Of a DNA stretch of 64,000 nt, positions 25,723-36,498 are shown piece after piece. Location: NCBI RefSeq assembly GCF_030159255.1, contig NZ_BSCT01000015.1, positions 1 to 64,000 of the forward strand, written 5' to 3'. This DNA is from Bradyrhizobium sp. SSBR45G (GTDB lineage: Bacteria; Pseudomonadota; Alphaproteobacteria; Rhizobiales; Xanthobacteraceae). Made by a program: the position numbers and the translations under genes. The notes beneath the pieces were generated by a model that saw only the letters and a program-made list of their open reading frames with translations, made no database searches and was not told where the DNA came from. The number at the start of each line of letters is the position of its first letter. The stretch's first letter is position 1.

Positions 25723-27333
25723 ATGGCCCTCGCACGCAAACATCTGGTGACGCCGCTCGTGATCGCCGGATCGGCCATTGCCGGCGCGATCTACGCCTAC
25801 GTCGTTGGCGAGGACATCAACTGGGACTGGCAGAACTATCACGACTATGCCGGCTTCGCGCTCGTTCACGGCCGCTTCGATCTCGATGTTGCGCCGGGCG
25901 GCTTCCAGAGTTTCCTCAATCCGCTGATCTATCTGCTGCCCTACGTCGTCCGCCATGGGCTCGAGACGCCCTGGTGGGGCGTCGCGCTCGGCGCACTGCA
26001 TGGCCTGAACCTTGCCGTGGTCTGGTGGGTGGCGCGCGTGCTGCTCGATCGCAGTGCCGATGTTTTCGCGCTCGGTGCCGCTGTCCTCATCGCCGCGCTC
26101 AGCCCCATGACCCTGTCCGAGGTCGGCACCAGCTTCGCCGATATCCTGACCGCGATGCCGATCCTTGTCGCGGTCGGCCTGATCTTTCGCGATGACGACG
26201 AACGCGGCCGTCGCTTCCTCATCGCCGGCCTGCTGATCGGAGCTGCTACAGGGCTGAAGCTGACCAACGCGACCTACCTGATCGGAGCCGGCGTCTCGCT
26301 GCTGCTGGTGGCGCAGCCGCTGCGGGCGTTGGTCATGTTCGGCGCCGGCAGCGCGCTGGCTGGGATGGTGACGGCGGGGCCGTGGGCGCTGAAGATGATG
26401 CGCGACTTCGGCAGCCCGCTGTTTCCATTCTACAATACGCTCTTCCGCTCGCCCGAGGCGCCGCAGATCTCGATCGCCGATACGCGCTTCATGCCGTCCG
26501 GCGTGCTCGATGCGCTCGCCTATCCGTTCTATTGGGTGGTCGGCAAGCATCCGTCGTCGGAATGGGCGTTCCGCGATCCGCGCTTCGCCGTCGTCATCGT
26601 GCTGTTGATCGCGCTGATCCTCACTGGCCTGGGGCAGCGGCGCGAGGTGCTGGCGTTGCGCGACCGGCGCCTCGTCATCTTCTTCTGGATCAGCTATCTG
26701 CTGTGGATGCTGGCGTTCTCCATCCAGCGCTATCTGATGCCGCTGGAGCTGTTGGCGGCGCCGCTGATCGTGCTGCTGCTGATACGCCTGATCGATGCCT
26801 GGCGCGGGCATGCGGCCATGGCGTTATCGGCACGAAGCAGGCAGGCCGTCATCGTCGGCACTGCGGCTGTCATCGCGCTGGCCTCGCAACCGACCGACTG
26901 GATGCGGCGGCCGTGGTCCGATCCATACCGGCCGCAGCTCGCCGATGCCTTGCTGCGACCGGCGACGTTCCTGCTGCTGCAGAAGCCGCTCGGCTACGTC
27001 ACATCGTTCCTGCCGCAAGGCTCGCGCGTCTATCAATTGTCCGAGCTGGTGGTTCCGATCGTCCCCGGCGGCGTGCTCGACCGCCGTGTTCGAAACGGCT
27101 TGGCCGAACCGCTGCCCGGCGGGGTGTGGGCGCTGTATTATGCGGAGAGTCCGGCCGACAATCCGCCGCGGCTCGACGTGCTCAATGACTACGCTCTCGC
27201 GATCGACGGCGCGCGCCGTTGCGAGCGTATCCCAGGCGCCGACGGCACCGACATCCTGGCCTGTCCGGTCATAACGGCTGCGGGGCCCGCGGCCTCGACC
27301 GCAGGCCTGAGGCCCGGCATCAGCACCGATTGA
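25723..27333 (+). CDS. Multi-pass membrane protein, GT-C-like, function unknown
   Basis: A 536-residue protein with about ten or eleven hydrophobic segments up to residue about 390 and a C-terminal soluble part (about 400-536). The first extracytoplasmic loop reads VVGEDINWDWQNYHDYAGFALVHGRFDLD, with acidic residues where GT-C glycosyltransferases bind lipid-phosphate sugars. GLKLTNATYLIG is the kind of Lys-containing membrane motif found in DUF2029-like proteins. I do not recognise a named family. It ends 6 nt before the convergent pyk stop, so no terminator fits between them. Confidence 0.7.
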   Translation: MALARKHLVTPLVIAGSAIAGAIYAYVVGEDINWDWQNYHDYAGFALVHGRFDLDVAPGGFQSFLNPLIYLLPYVVRHGLETPWWGVALGALHGLNLAVVWWVARVLLDRSADVFALGAAVLIAALSPMTLSEVGTSFADILTAMPILVAVGLIFRDDDERGRRFLIAGLLIGAATGLKLTNATYLIGAGVSLLLVAQPLRALVMFGAGSALAGMVTAGPWALKMMRDFGSPLFPFYNTLFRSPEAPQISIADTRFMPSGVLDALAYPFYWVVGKHPSSEWAFRDPRFAVVIVLLIALILTGLGQRREVLALRDRRLVIFFWISYLLWMLAFSIQRYLMPLELLAAPLIVLLLIRLIDAWRGHAAMALSARSRQAVIVGTAAVIALASQPTDWMRRPWSDPYRPQLADALLRPATFLLLQKPLGYVTSFLPQGSRVYQLSELVVPIVPGGVLDRRVRNGLAEPLPGGVWALYYAESPADNPPRLDVLNDYALAIDGARRCERIPGADGTDILACPVITAAGPAASTAGLRPGISTD

Positions 27334-27339
27334 CTGGCG

Positions 27340-28776
27340 TCAGAGATGGGCTTCGCTGGACGGCCCGACATAGGCGATGCGCACCATGTTGGTCGTGCCG
27401 GGCGTGCCGAGCGGAACGCCGGCAACGACGATGACGCGCTGGCCGGCTCGGACGAAGCCGTCGCGGAACGCGATCGAGCCGGCGCGCTCGACCATGTCGT
27501 CCTGGTCGCGCGCGTCTTCCGCCACCACGCAATGCACCCCCCACACGACGGACAACCGGCGTCCGGTCGCGAGATTCGGCGTGATCGCGACCACGGGCGG
27601 CTTCGGCCGCTCGCGGGCGACGCGGATTGCAGTGGAGCCAGACGAGGTCCAGCAGATGATCGCCGGCAGATCCAGGTTTTCGGCGATCCGGCGGGCGGCT
27701 TCCGCGATGGCGTCGCCGGCGGTCGATTCCGGCTCGGGGCGCTGGGCCGCGATCACGGAGCGATAGACCGCGTCGCGCTCGACCTCCTCGCCGATCCGGT
27801 TCATGGTCGAGACTGCTTCGACCGGATATTTGCCGGCCGCCGATTCGGCCGACAGCATGATCGCATCGGCGCCTTCGTACACCGCAGTGGCCACGTCGGA
27901 GACCTCGGCACGGGTCGGCACCGGCGACTGGATCATCGATTCCAGCATCTGAGTCGCGACCACCACCGGCTTGCCGGCGCGGCGCGCCATCCGCGTCATC
28001 AGCTTCTGCAGGCCCGGCACGCGCTCCAGCGGCAGTTCGACGCCGAGATCGCCACGCGCCACCATCAATGCGTCGGAGACGTCGATGATGTCAGGCAATC
28101 GATCGATCGCCTGCGGCTTCTCGATCTTGGACATCACGGCGGCGCGGCCGCGGATGATCTTCTTGGCTTCGAGCACGTCGTCGGCGCGCTGCACGAAGGA
28201 CAATGCGATCCAGTCGATGCCGATGTTCAAGGCGGCCTCGAGATCGGCGCGGTCCTTCGGCGTCATCGCGGAGACCGGCAGGTCGGTATCCGGCAGGCTC
28301 ACGCCCTTGCGATCGGACATCTTGCCGCCGATGACGACGCGCGTCACGGCGCGGGTCGGGGAGGTCTCCTCGGCGATCAGGCGCACCTTGCCGTCATCGA
28401 GCAGCAGCGCGTGGCCCGGCTGCAGCGCGGCCAGGATTTCCGGATGCGGCAGGTACACCCGCGTCGCATCGCCCGGCGTCTTGTCCGAATCGAGCACGAA
28501 GCTCTGGCCGTTGTTCAGCTGCACCGGCCCTTCGGCGAAGGTGCCGACCCTGAGCTTCGGGCCCTGCAGATCGACCAGGATGCCGATCGGCCGGCCGTAG
28601 CTCGCCTCGACGCTGCGGATCGTCGCCACCATCTCCCGCAGCTTGTCGTGCGGCGTATGGCTCATGTTGATCCGGAAGATATCGGCTCCGGCCTCGAACA
28701 GCTTGCGAATCATCGCGCTGTCCGAGGAGGCGGGACCGAGCGTGGCGAGGATCTTGATGCGGCGCAGGCGTCTCAT
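27340..28776 (-). CDS. pyk: Pyruvate kinase
   Basis: A 478-residue enzyme. The N-terminal KILATLGPASSD and FRINMSHTP begin the TIM barrel. The B domain covers about 70-170. The active-site segment SKIEKPQAI carries the catalytic Lys, followed by MVARGDLGVELP (Mg/K site) and VATQMLESMI. The C-terminal regulatory domain covers about 340-478. It makes ATP and pyruvate from phosphoenolpyruvate in glycolysis. The start codon overlaps the stop of the DUF1036 gene by 4 nt, so the two are translationally coupled. Confidence 0.97.
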   Translation of the reverse strand: MRRLRRIKILATLGPASSDSAMIRKLFEAGADIFRINMSHTPHDKLREMVATIRSVEASYGRPIGILVDLQGPKLRVGTFAEGPVQLNNGQSFVLDSDKTPGDATRVYLPHPEILAALQPGHALLLDDGKVRLIAEETSPTRAVTRVVIGGKMSDRKGVSLPDTDLPVSAMTPKDRADLEAALNIGIDWIALSFVQRADDVLEAKKIIRGRAAVMSKIEKPQAIDRLPDIIDVSDALMVARGDLGVELPLERVPGLQKLMTRMARRAGKPVVVATQMLESMIQSPVPTRAEVSDVATAVYEGADAIMLSAESAAGKYPVEAVSTMNRIGEEVERDAVYRSVIAAQRPEPESTAGDAIAEAARRIAENLDLPAIICWTSSGSTAIRVARERPKPPVVAITPNLATGRRLSVVWGVHCVVAEDARDQDDMVERAGSIAFRDGFVRAGQRVIVVAGVPLGTPGTTNMVRIAYVGPSSEAHL

Positions 28777-29366
28777 GGCTTCGGCGTCTGCCCGGACGGC
28801 AGGCCGGACCCCGGAGGCGGCGCGGCCTGAGGCCCGTTGGGCAGGCCGGGGACGTTGCCGCCCGGTCCAAGCGTGCCGGGAATGCCGGGCACGCGCTGTT
28901 GCGCCGGCTGCTCATTGGCTTCGGTCAGCTGCACGGTCCAGGCGCGCTGGTCGGCGGTGTCGACCTCGAAAAAGCCGGTGCGGTCGAAGCCGCGTGCCAG
29001 GCAATTGTCGGTGCCCTTGATGGTGAACTCCTTGTCGCGCGAGCACATGAAGGCCTGTCCCGACCATTCGCCGCCGCGGTCATAGTCCAGCGCGTAGATG
29101 TAATAATAGCGCGCGACCAGCGTGCCCTTGAGCAGCGTTTCGCAGCTGCGAGACGATACGTTCCACCAGCCTTCGGTGGTCCAGCCCTCGGCGTCCTTGT
29201 AGCCGAGGGCGATCCCGACCCGGCTCGAGGTGTTGTTGCAGAGCCGGAAATCAGCCGCCGCCGGGCTGGTTGACAGACAGAGCGCGGCCAGCCCAAGCAG
29301 CGAAAGCAGTCCGAAACCGGGGCGACGGGGAATGCGATGCAGGATGGAGGAGATTTTGGGGATCAT
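28773..29366 (-). CDS. DUF1036 periplasmic protein
   Basis: A 197-residue protein. A signal peptide (FGLLSLLGLAALCLSTSPAAA) precedes the DUF1036 domain (about 40-150), with DFRLCNNTSSRVGIALGYKD, the aromatic EGWWNVSSRSCETLL and four cysteines (LCNNTS, SCETL, MCSRD, NCLAR) that could form two disulfides. A Pro/Gly/Gln-rich tail (about 155-197) follows. DUF1036 genes sit directly upstream of pyk in many Rhizobiales, as here with a 4-nt overlap. The function is unknown. Confidence 0.88.
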   Translation of the reverse strand: MIPKISSILHRIPRRPGFGLLSLLGLAALCLSTSPAAADFRLCNNTSSRVGIALGYKDAEGWTTEGWWNVSSRSCETLLKGTLVARYYYIYALDYDRGGEWSGQAFMCSRDKEFTIKGTDNCLARGFDRTGFFEVDTADQRAWTVQLTEANEQPAQQRVPGIPGTLGPGGNVPGLPNGPQAAPPPGSGLPSGQTPKP

Positions 29367-29562
29367 TGCGCGACGCTATATCAAACGTTGATTGATGTCG
29401 CGCGACTTGGCTGCGGCTGTCAACGGCAAGGCAATTTCGTGGCGAAGGCGGATTCGATCGCACTCCTCGCTCCCTTGACGGTGCTGCGATATGGCCAAAC
29501 CTGCGACGATGCCGCATCATATAGCAGAGATCCGCCACCATGCGGAACAGGGAAGCAAAGCG

Positions 29563-29865
29563 ATGACCATCGACAGCACCACTCGGACCGAACTCGAAGC
29601 CGCTGCGTTCCGCAGGCTCATCGAGCACCTGCGGACCCGAACCGACGTTCAGAATATCGACCTGATGAACCTGGCCGGCTTCTGCCGCAACTGCCTCTCC
29701 AACTGGCTGAAGGACGCTGCCGACGCCCAGGGGGCGGCGATGACCAAGGATGAGAGCCGCGAGGCGGTCTATGGCATGCCCTACGACGAGTGGAAGGCGA
29801 AGCATCAGCGCGAAGCGAGCGCCGAGCAGATCGAGGCCATGAAGAAGGTGCATCCGGGCCATTGA
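29563..29865 (+). CDS. DUF1244 family protein
   Basis: A 100-residue soluble protein that matches DUF1244 over its full length: FRRLIEHLRTRTDVQNIDLMNLAGFCRNCLSNWL, then EAVYGMPYDEWKAKHQ. The CRNC pair suggests a metal or thiol site. ATG 29563 gives the family length and has GGAA about 8 nt upstream; a longer form from 29491 is open but lacks conservation. It is divergent from DUF1036-pyk across 196 nt. No function is established. Confidence 0.88.
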   Translation: MTIDSTTRTELEAAAFRRLIEHLRTRTDVQNIDLMNLAGFCRNCLSNWLKDAADAQGAAMTKDESREAVYGMPYDEWKAKHQREASAEQIEAMKKVHPGH

Positions 29866-30102
29866 GCCTTCGGGTCACCGGCAGCCTGCGAATCGGAGTC
29901 CTGTCCGGGAGGCGCACAAAACGCAAGCGACCCGGCCCATGGCGTTGCCGCGCAGCTTGCCGGGCCCAACAACATGTGGGCGCTCTGTGGATGAGGGCGA
30001 TGTCTGCTTGACGCAGGGCACACCAGATTTGAGGGTCGCGGCGAACACGCGGCGCCCGCAGGCGCCTTTATTGGACACACGAGTTCCACTCAGGAGTATC
30101 AG

Positions 30103-30375
30103 ATGGTCACCGCCGCCGCGAAGGACGACGAGTCGCCCGCGACCCGCTTTGCCGTAGACCAGCTCAAGTCGATCATCGAGCGCATCGAGCGGCTGGAGGA
30201 GGAGAAGAAGGCGATCTCCGAGGACATCAAGGACGTCTATGCCGAGAGCAAGGGCAACGGCTTCGACGTCAAGGCGCTGCGTACGATCATCCGGCTGCGC
30301 AAGCAGGACCCCAATGAGCGTCAGGAAGAGGAAAGCATCCTCGAGACCTACATGCAGGCGCTGGGCATGATCTGA
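30103..30375 (+). CDS. gapR: GapR family nucleoid-associated protein (DUF2312)
   Basis: A 90-residue protein. It is nearly all helix, with QLKSIIERIERLEEEKKAI forming the dimerising coiled coil and KALRTIIRLRKQDPNERQEE the basic DNA-binding part, the pattern of Caulobacter GapR. That protein binds overtwisted AT-rich DNA, tracks replication forks and genes, and supports topoisomerase action. AGGAG lies 6 nt before the ATG. The 237-nt gap upstream holds its promoter but no other gene. A 6-bp hairpin (30374-30390) overlaps the stop, ahead of the convergent DUF882 gene. Confidence 0.92.
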   Translation: MVTAAAKDDESPATRFAVDQLKSIIERIERLEEEKKAISEDIKDVYAESKGNGFDVKALRTIIRLRKQDPNERQEEESILETYMQALGMI

Positions 30376-30489
30376 GCGCCTGCTGCGCTCAAACTTCCTG
30401 AACGTCTATCCGAGCCATCCTGCCTCCGCGCCATCGACGCGGGGGCATTTGCGCGTCAGGAACGAAGCCGGGGTCTGTCACTGCGGCCG

Positions 30490-32109
30490 TCAGCGCAAGG
30501 CCGCGGCGCGCATCGTGAAGGATTTGATCTCGAGCTTGATGATCGCAGGCCCGCTGAACTGGTCATAGCTCAGCCCCGGCGTCGGATCGGCAGAGAAGGT
30601 CATCGCCAGCGCCGTCTGCGGCTTCACGAAATAGCTGCGCATGACGGTGAGATCGGGATCGCCGAGCTTGGTCACCGACATCGATGACGATGCGCTGGGC
30701 GTCAGCATGATCGCGCGCATCCAGGTCGAATCGGGCCCCTTGGCCGACGACATCCGGGTCGCCATCGTGATCAGGCCGTCCTGGCTCTGGCCGCCCTTGG
30801 CATCGCTCGCCGTCGGTGCGGGGCGGGTGGCCGCCGGACGAGAGTTTCGCACCGGCATCGGCGCGGTGGCAGCATTGCCGCGATCGGCCGCGGGCGCCGG
30901 GGCGAAGGCCATGGCCTGCATCAGGCTCGCCGTCTGCGGTTGATCGATCGCCGACAGCGCGCGGCGGGCGGTGATCGCTGCCACCTGCTCGGGCGTCGCC
31001 TGCTTCGGCGTGCTCGGATTGTCACCCCAGAAGCCACGGGCATTGATGATGTCGGCGACGCTTTGCGGTGCACCGTCCCGCGACGGGGCGCTGATCGCAC
31101 TCGTGGTCTCGGGCTTGGTGTCCGACTTCGGTGCCGTCGGCTGCTGCACCGCCTGCGAATCGGCCGATGCCAGCTGCAGGGCATTGGTGATCTTGCCACG
31201 CGCCGTCGAGGGCTTGTTGTCGGCCGTCTTGGACGTGAGCGCATTGGACGTGAGCGCGGCGGTCTGCACCGGCTTGGTGTTGGTATCGGCCTTCTCGCTC
31301 TCGCCGGCCTCCTCGTCATCCTCGCTCGGACGACCACGGAACAGCCGCGCCAACAGGCCGGACCGCCCAGACGACGCGTCGTCGCCCGGACCGCGCTTCT
31401 CGATCTCGGCCTTGGCGAGCTCATAGCCCTTGAGCGGGACACCATTGCTTGGGACGTGGACGGTCTTGCCATCCGGGAAGACGCGCGCAAGCTGGTCGGC
31501 CGTCATCCGCGGCCAGTGGCGAATGTTGCCGGTGTCGAGGTGAACGAACGGCGAGCCCGATGTCGGATAGAAGCCGACGCCGCCGCGCTGCAGACGCAGG
31601 CCGGCGTAGCGGATCTGCTCCAGCGGCACGCCCGGGATATGGAAGTCCATCGCGTGGCCCAGCATGTGCTGGCTGTGGCGGGCCACCCCGGAATGCGCCG
31701 AGCGGCGGCGCAACATCGAATTGGTGGCGGGGGAGCGGTACGATGAGATGATCTGGATCGGCTGCTTGCCGTCGACGTCGCGATAGACCTCCCAGAGGAT
31801 ATCGAACAGCCGGCGGTCCATGACCGTCTCGTCCTGGGTGCGCCAGTCGCGCAGGAAGTGATTGAGCTTCTTCAGCGCGTCTTCGTCATAGCGGCCTTCG
31901 CGCTTGAAGGTGACCGTCAGGTCCTCGCCGGAATGGGTGTGGTGGAAGGTGAGGGTGCGGGTTTCGTTGAGGGCCTCTGCGTCGCGTACCGTGCCCGCTC
32001 CGACCAGCAGGAGCAGCGAAGCAAGGCCGAAGCGGCAGATTGCGCTCCATCCCGCTCCGGGTAGCGAACGCGATTGGCGCGCGAAAACAGACAGCAAGAT
32101 GCAGCCCAC
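30490..32109 (-). CDS. DUF882 (MepK/YcbK-type) peptidoglycan endopeptidase-like protein
   Basis: A 539-residue protein. A signal or anchor (RFGLASLLLLVGAGTVRDAEA) is followed by the DUF882 peptidase M15-like domain (about 48-215), with zinc-site residues in HSQHMLGHAMDFHIPG and PFVHLDTGN. A long Ala/Lys/Thr-rich low-complexity region (about 240-420) leads to a C-terminal part (about 430-539) with no family I recognise. E. coli MepK cleaves cross-links in peptidoglycan. The start is a GTG at 32109 (TTG 32097 is possible). It follows the L,D-transpeptidase gene on the same strand but behind a terminator, and has a CtrA-type box about 180 nt upstream. Confidence 0.87.
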   Translation of the reverse strand: MGCILLSVFARQSRSLPGAGWSAICRFGLASLLLLVGAGTVRDAEALNETRTLTFHHTHSGEDLTVTFKREGRYDEDALKKLNHFLRDWRTQDETVMDRRLFDILWEVYRDVDGKQPIQIISSYRSPATNSMLRRRSAHSGVARHSQHMLGHAMDFHIPGVPLEQIRYAGLRLQRGGVGFYPTSGSPFVHLDTGNIRHWPRMTADQLARVFPDGKTVHVPSNGVPLKGYELAKAEIEKRGPGDDASSGRSGLLARLFRGRPSEDDEEAGESEKADTNTKPVQTAALTSNALTSKTADNKPSTARGKITNALQLASADSQAVQQPTAPKSDTKPETTSAISAPSRDGAPQSVADIINARGFWGDNPSTPKQATPEQVAAITARRALSAIDQPQTASLMQAMAFAPAPAADRGNAATAPMPVRNSRPAATRPAPTASDAKGGQSQDGLITMATRMSSAKGPDSTWMRAIMLTPSASSSMSVTKLGDPDLTVMRSYFVKPQTALAMTFSADPTPGLSYDQFSGPAIIKLEIKSFTMRAAALR

Positions 32110-32191
32110 CCCGTCGACGAGCGTTTACTCAGATACCCTCTTGCGGCCCGTCCGGCGGAAGAGAGAGGAAACGCTTACCTAAGGCGGGATG

Positions 32192-32233
32192 GTTAAGGGA
32201 TACTGACCGACCCGCCCCCCAATTACCCTTAAC
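32192..32233. promoter_or_regulatory. GTTAAGGG/CCCTTAAC inverted repeat upstream of DUF882
   Basis: Perfect 8-bp arms at 32192-32199 and 32226-32233 separated by 26 nt. They lie 83-124 nt before the DUF882 start on the minus strand. The arms share the TTAAGG core with the palindrome in the tolQ leader at 5030-5058. Confidence 0.4.
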
Positions 32234-32288
32234 ATATACGCTTGAGTGTGGCGAAAAAGTGCCATCGAATCGTGGTTGATCATTGTGG

Positions 32289-32303
32289 TTAATCACAAAT
32301 TAA
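32289..32303. promoter_or_regulatory. CtrA-type box TTAA-N7-TTAA
   Basis: TTAATCACAAATTAA matches the CtrA consensus exactly. It lies about 180 nt upstream of the DUF882 start. It also overlaps the T-rich end of the L,D-transpeptidase terminator, whose AT-richness makes a chance match more likely than for the other boxes. Confidence 0.5.
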
Positions 32304-32304
32304 A

Positions 32305-32335
32305 ACCTCGCCGTCGGTCTCCCGGTCGGCGAGGT
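32305..32335 (-). terminator. Intrinsic terminator after the L,D-transpeptidase gene
   Basis: ACCTCGCCG (32305-32313) pairs with CGGCGAGGT (32327-32335). Read on the minus strand the stem is followed by TTTTAATTTG. It lies 45 nt past the stop codon. Confidence 0.85.
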
Positions 32336-32379
32336 CTTTGATCTGAAATCGAAATTTGACGTCTAGGGCCGCAGCCCGA

Positions 32380-34500
32380 TCACCGGGTGAAGACCCGCCG
32401 CGACGGCCGGCCGACCGGGGCCGGCGGCGTCGGCTGACCGCCACCACCAAACAGCCGTTCGAAGAAGTTCGGGCTGGACGAGCCCGACGAGAAGCTGTTG
32501 TCGCTGACGTTGACCGCGTTGGGCAGCGGTCCCTTCGGGCGCGAATAGTTCGGCTGGGCGTGCGCGACGACGTTTTCCAGATCCTTGCCGCGGCTGCTCT
32601 TGAGGATCGAGATCATGGTCGCGTCGCGGCCATAGACGTCCTTGCGGAACTGCAGCTTGCCGGCATCGTCCACGAACGCGGTCTGGTAGGTGATGTTCAC
32701 CGGGATCGGCGTCGGGAATTTCAGGTCGATCTCGCTCGAGCCGTACATGCTGCGGATGCGCTCCGGCGTGTAGCGCTCGTTCGGCATGGTGATGTTGAGC
32801 AGAACAGCGGCGTACTGATCCGGATACTGCACGCGCATGCAGCCATGGCTGAAGGCGCGTTCGTCGCGGGCGAACAGGTTCTTGTCCGGGGTGTCGTGCT
32901 GATAGACCAGGAACTTGTTCGGGAAGTTGAAGCGGATGCGGCCGAGCGCATTGGCCTCGCCCGGGGGCTGCGAGATGTGGATCGAGCCGTCACGGGCACG
33001 CTCGAGCCGCAGGCCCATGCGGTCGAGCACGGTCGGGTCCTGCTGCAGCGCCGGCAGATACTCGTTGTAGATGATCGACGGCGGCACGTTCCAGGTCGGG
33101 TTGACGGTGATGAACTTCATCGTCTCGCTGAGCAGCGGCGTCGCATGCTGGCCGGGCTTGCCGGTCACCACGCGGGTGGTCCAGACCTGCGCGCCGCGCT
33201 GCATCACCTTCAGCGTGTAGTCGGGGATATTGAGGATGACATAGGCGTCGCCGATCGAGGGGGCGCCGAGGTCGCGCGGCAGCCAGCGCCAGCGCTCCAT
33301 GTTGACGAGGACCGTGTCGATCTGCTTGTCGCGCTTGGGCGTGTTGAGCGCCTTGACGGTGCGGTCGTCGAGCACACCGGTCGGCTTGAGATCGACGCTC
33401 TCCTGGAACTTACGGACCGCGGCTGCGACCTTGGCGTCGTAGCGGATGTCGTCGGTGTTCTCGGTGATGCCGAGCTTGGCGCGCAGCTTCGGCACGCGCG
33501 GGTCGGACATCTGCGCCTCGGCCTCCGGCGCGTTCTTGCCGCGCGCAGGGGTGTATTTCAGCGGCTCGCCGTCGTCGATGATGATCGGCGCACCGTCGGG
33601 GCCGCCGCGCAGCTCGGCGAGCTTGGCCTTCAGCAGCTTGTAGAGCTTGTGCGGCGGGTTGTAGCTGTCGAGCGCCGCCGACGCATCCTTGGCGCCGGTG
33701 ACATTGGCCAGCACCTCGTTCGGGTCGATCGGATGCTCGGGATACTGGATGTCGGCCGACACCTGCGACCAGTGCATGCGGCCGCTCTGCGCCTGCCGCG
33801 CGTAGTCCAGCATGCTCTCAGTGAGCTTGAGATCGGCTTCCGCGAGGGCGTCCGGGGTGGACGCTGCGGCGGTGAAATCCGGCACCGGATAGTCGGCGGG
33901 ATTGAGACCGTCGGCGGCGGCGTCCCTCAGCCGGGCCATGACGCCCTTGGCCGCAGCCGTCACGCTGCCGCTCTGGGTCCAGATCGGCGCATAGTCGCGG
34001 CCGGTGTAGAATTTCTCGACCGCGGCGCGCTCGGCCTTCCGGTCGAAATATTTGGTCGCCTTGGTGGCCATCAGATCACGCAGGCGGTCTGCAACCGGCT
34101 GGTCCGCCGCAGGCACGCTGCTCGCGGCCTTGACCGGATCCTTCGCGGTGTCGGGTGCCGTTGCCGTCGCGGGAGTCGCCGGCGGCGGGCTTGCAACGGT
34201 CTTGGCCGGATCGGTTGCAGGCACCGCAACCGATTCGAGCGGCTTGGCCGGCTCGGGCGCCTTGGCCTGGCTGGGCGAAACGGTCGCGGTCGTATCGGGC
34301 TTGAAATCGCTGGCGGTCGGCGGCGGCACGTTGGCCGGCTCCGGCAACGGAATGGCCGCGTCGATGGCCAGCTCGGCAGCGCTGTTGCGGGGCGGGTCGT
34401 TCTGGGCGAGAGCAGAGGTCGAGGACACCGCGAGGAAGGTCGCCGCGATAGCCATCAGCACGCGGTCATATCCGCCACGGGTGGTCACACAATCTCGCAT
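32380..34500 (-). CDS. L,D-transpeptidase, YcbB/LdtD type
   Basis: A 706-residue protein from ATG 34500 (MRDCVTTRGGYDRVLMAIAATFL), with a signal peptide ending near ALAQ. A Pro/Ala/Thr-rich linker (about 35-150) precedes an SCO-like N-domain (about 170-330), a peptidoglycan-binding segment (AAVRKFQESVDLKPTGVLDDRTVKAL) and the YkuD catalytic domain (about 420-600) with the active-site SHGCMRV, Cys554. LdtD enzymes form 3-3 peptidoglycan cross-links. The C-terminus is a Ser/Gly/Pro-rich tail. The catalytic Cys and His are present, so activity is expected. Confidence 0.93.
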   Translation of the reverse strand: MRDCVTTRGGYDRVLMAIAATFLAVSSTSALAQNDPPRNSAAELAIDAAIPLPEPANVPPPTASDFKPDTTATVSPSQAKAPEPAKPLESVAVPATDPAKTVASPPPATPATATAPDTAKDPVKAASSVPAADQPVADRLRDLMATKATKYFDRKAERAAVEKFYTGRDYAPIWTQSGSVTAAAKGVMARLRDAAADGLNPADYPVPDFTAAASTPDALAEADLKLTESMLDYARQAQSGRMHWSQVSADIQYPEHPIDPNEVLANVTGAKDASAALDSYNPPHKLYKLLKAKLAELRGGPDGAPIIIDDGEPLKYTPARGKNAPEAEAQMSDPRVPKLRAKLGITENTDDIRYDAKVAAAVRKFQESVDLKPTGVLDDRTVKALNTPKRDKQIDTVLVNMERWRWLPRDLGAPSIGDAYVILNIPDYTLKVMQRGAQVWTTRVVTGKPGQHATPLLSETMKFITVNPTWNVPPSIIYNEYLPALQQDPTVLDRMGLRLERARDGSIHISQPPGEANALGRIRFNFPNKFLVYQHDTPDKNLFARDERAFSHGCMRVQYPDQYAAVLLNITMPNERYTPERIRSMYGSSEIDLKFPTPIPVNITYQTAFVDDAGKLQFRKDVYGRDATMISILKSSRGKDLENVVAHAQPNYSRPKGPLPNAVNVSDNSFSSGSSSPNFFERLFGGGGQPTPPAPVGRPSRRVFTR

Positions 34501-34878
34501 CGTCAATCCCTCGGATGATCTGTCCCTTCCGGAACAGGGTCGGTAACAAGGTCGATCTCTGCCCGCCAGCTTCGGCTCGAGCACCGCCCGTGAGCGAGCA
34601 CCGCCCGTGAGAATGGGTCACGCCTGCACGTGGTGATTCACGCCCAAACGATACTTAAGCCCCACTTCTGCGGCCAGCGCCACACGGGACAACTCACGAC
34701 AAACTGACTCTTGGGAAACCCCGGCCAAACCGATCGTGCGTTTGTGCCACGCGTTTTTTCCTTTGTCTGTCACCGCAAGGCAACGGTTCAGATGTTCCAT
34801 TGTTGCGAGGCCTTGCGGCGATTTTCGGACGGGAGCGGAGCGCAACCATGGTCTCGCCCCGCGGTCCTCGTCGTGACC
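34501..34878. other. 378-nt non-coding gap with a 17-bp tandem repeat
   Basis: The gap between the L,D-transpeptidase and the sigma-54 activator (both minus strand) holds an exact direct repeat, CGAGCACCGCCCGTGAG, at 34578-34594 and 34595-34611 with no spacer. A 75-codon minus-strand frame at 34618-34845 has no ribosome binding site or recognisable protein, and I do not accept it. The L,D-transpeptidase promoter should lie here. Confidence 0.6.
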
Positions 34879-36378
<1,500 letters not shown>

Positions 36379-36437
36379 GGCTTTCCTTGCACGCTACGAC
36401 TATCTGTCTCGAATCGGGGCACTCTCGCCGACGCCGA

Positions 36438-36452
36438 TTAACGCAACCTTAA
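36438..36452. promoter_or_regulatory. CtrA-type box in the tacA-like/pepF divergent promoter
   Basis: TTAACGCAACCTTAA matches TTAA-N7-TTAA exactly. It lies 60 nt upstream of the minus-strand sigma-54 activator gene and 47 nt upstream of pepF, so either gene or both could be controlled. Confidence 0.7.
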
Positions 36453-36498
36453 ACCTCGCTGATCGGGATATGCGTTCGAACAACAGGTTACCCATCCG

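Noticed and set aside
29378..29395. ATCAA-ACG-TTGAT palindrome near the DUF1036/DUF1244 promoters, considered as an FNR/FixK box
   Set aside because: The arms are reversed compared with the TTGAT-N4-ATCAA anaerobox and the spacer is too short.
32356..34518. 720-codon plus-strand frame opposite the L,D-transpeptidase gene
   Set aside because: Composition is typical of an antisense shadow; the minus strand encodes a complete YkuD enzyme with its catalytic Cys.
34618..34845. 75-codon minus-strand frame in the gap before the L,D-transpeptidase
   Set aside because: No ribosome binding site, no family resemblance and nothing in the neighbourhood to support it.
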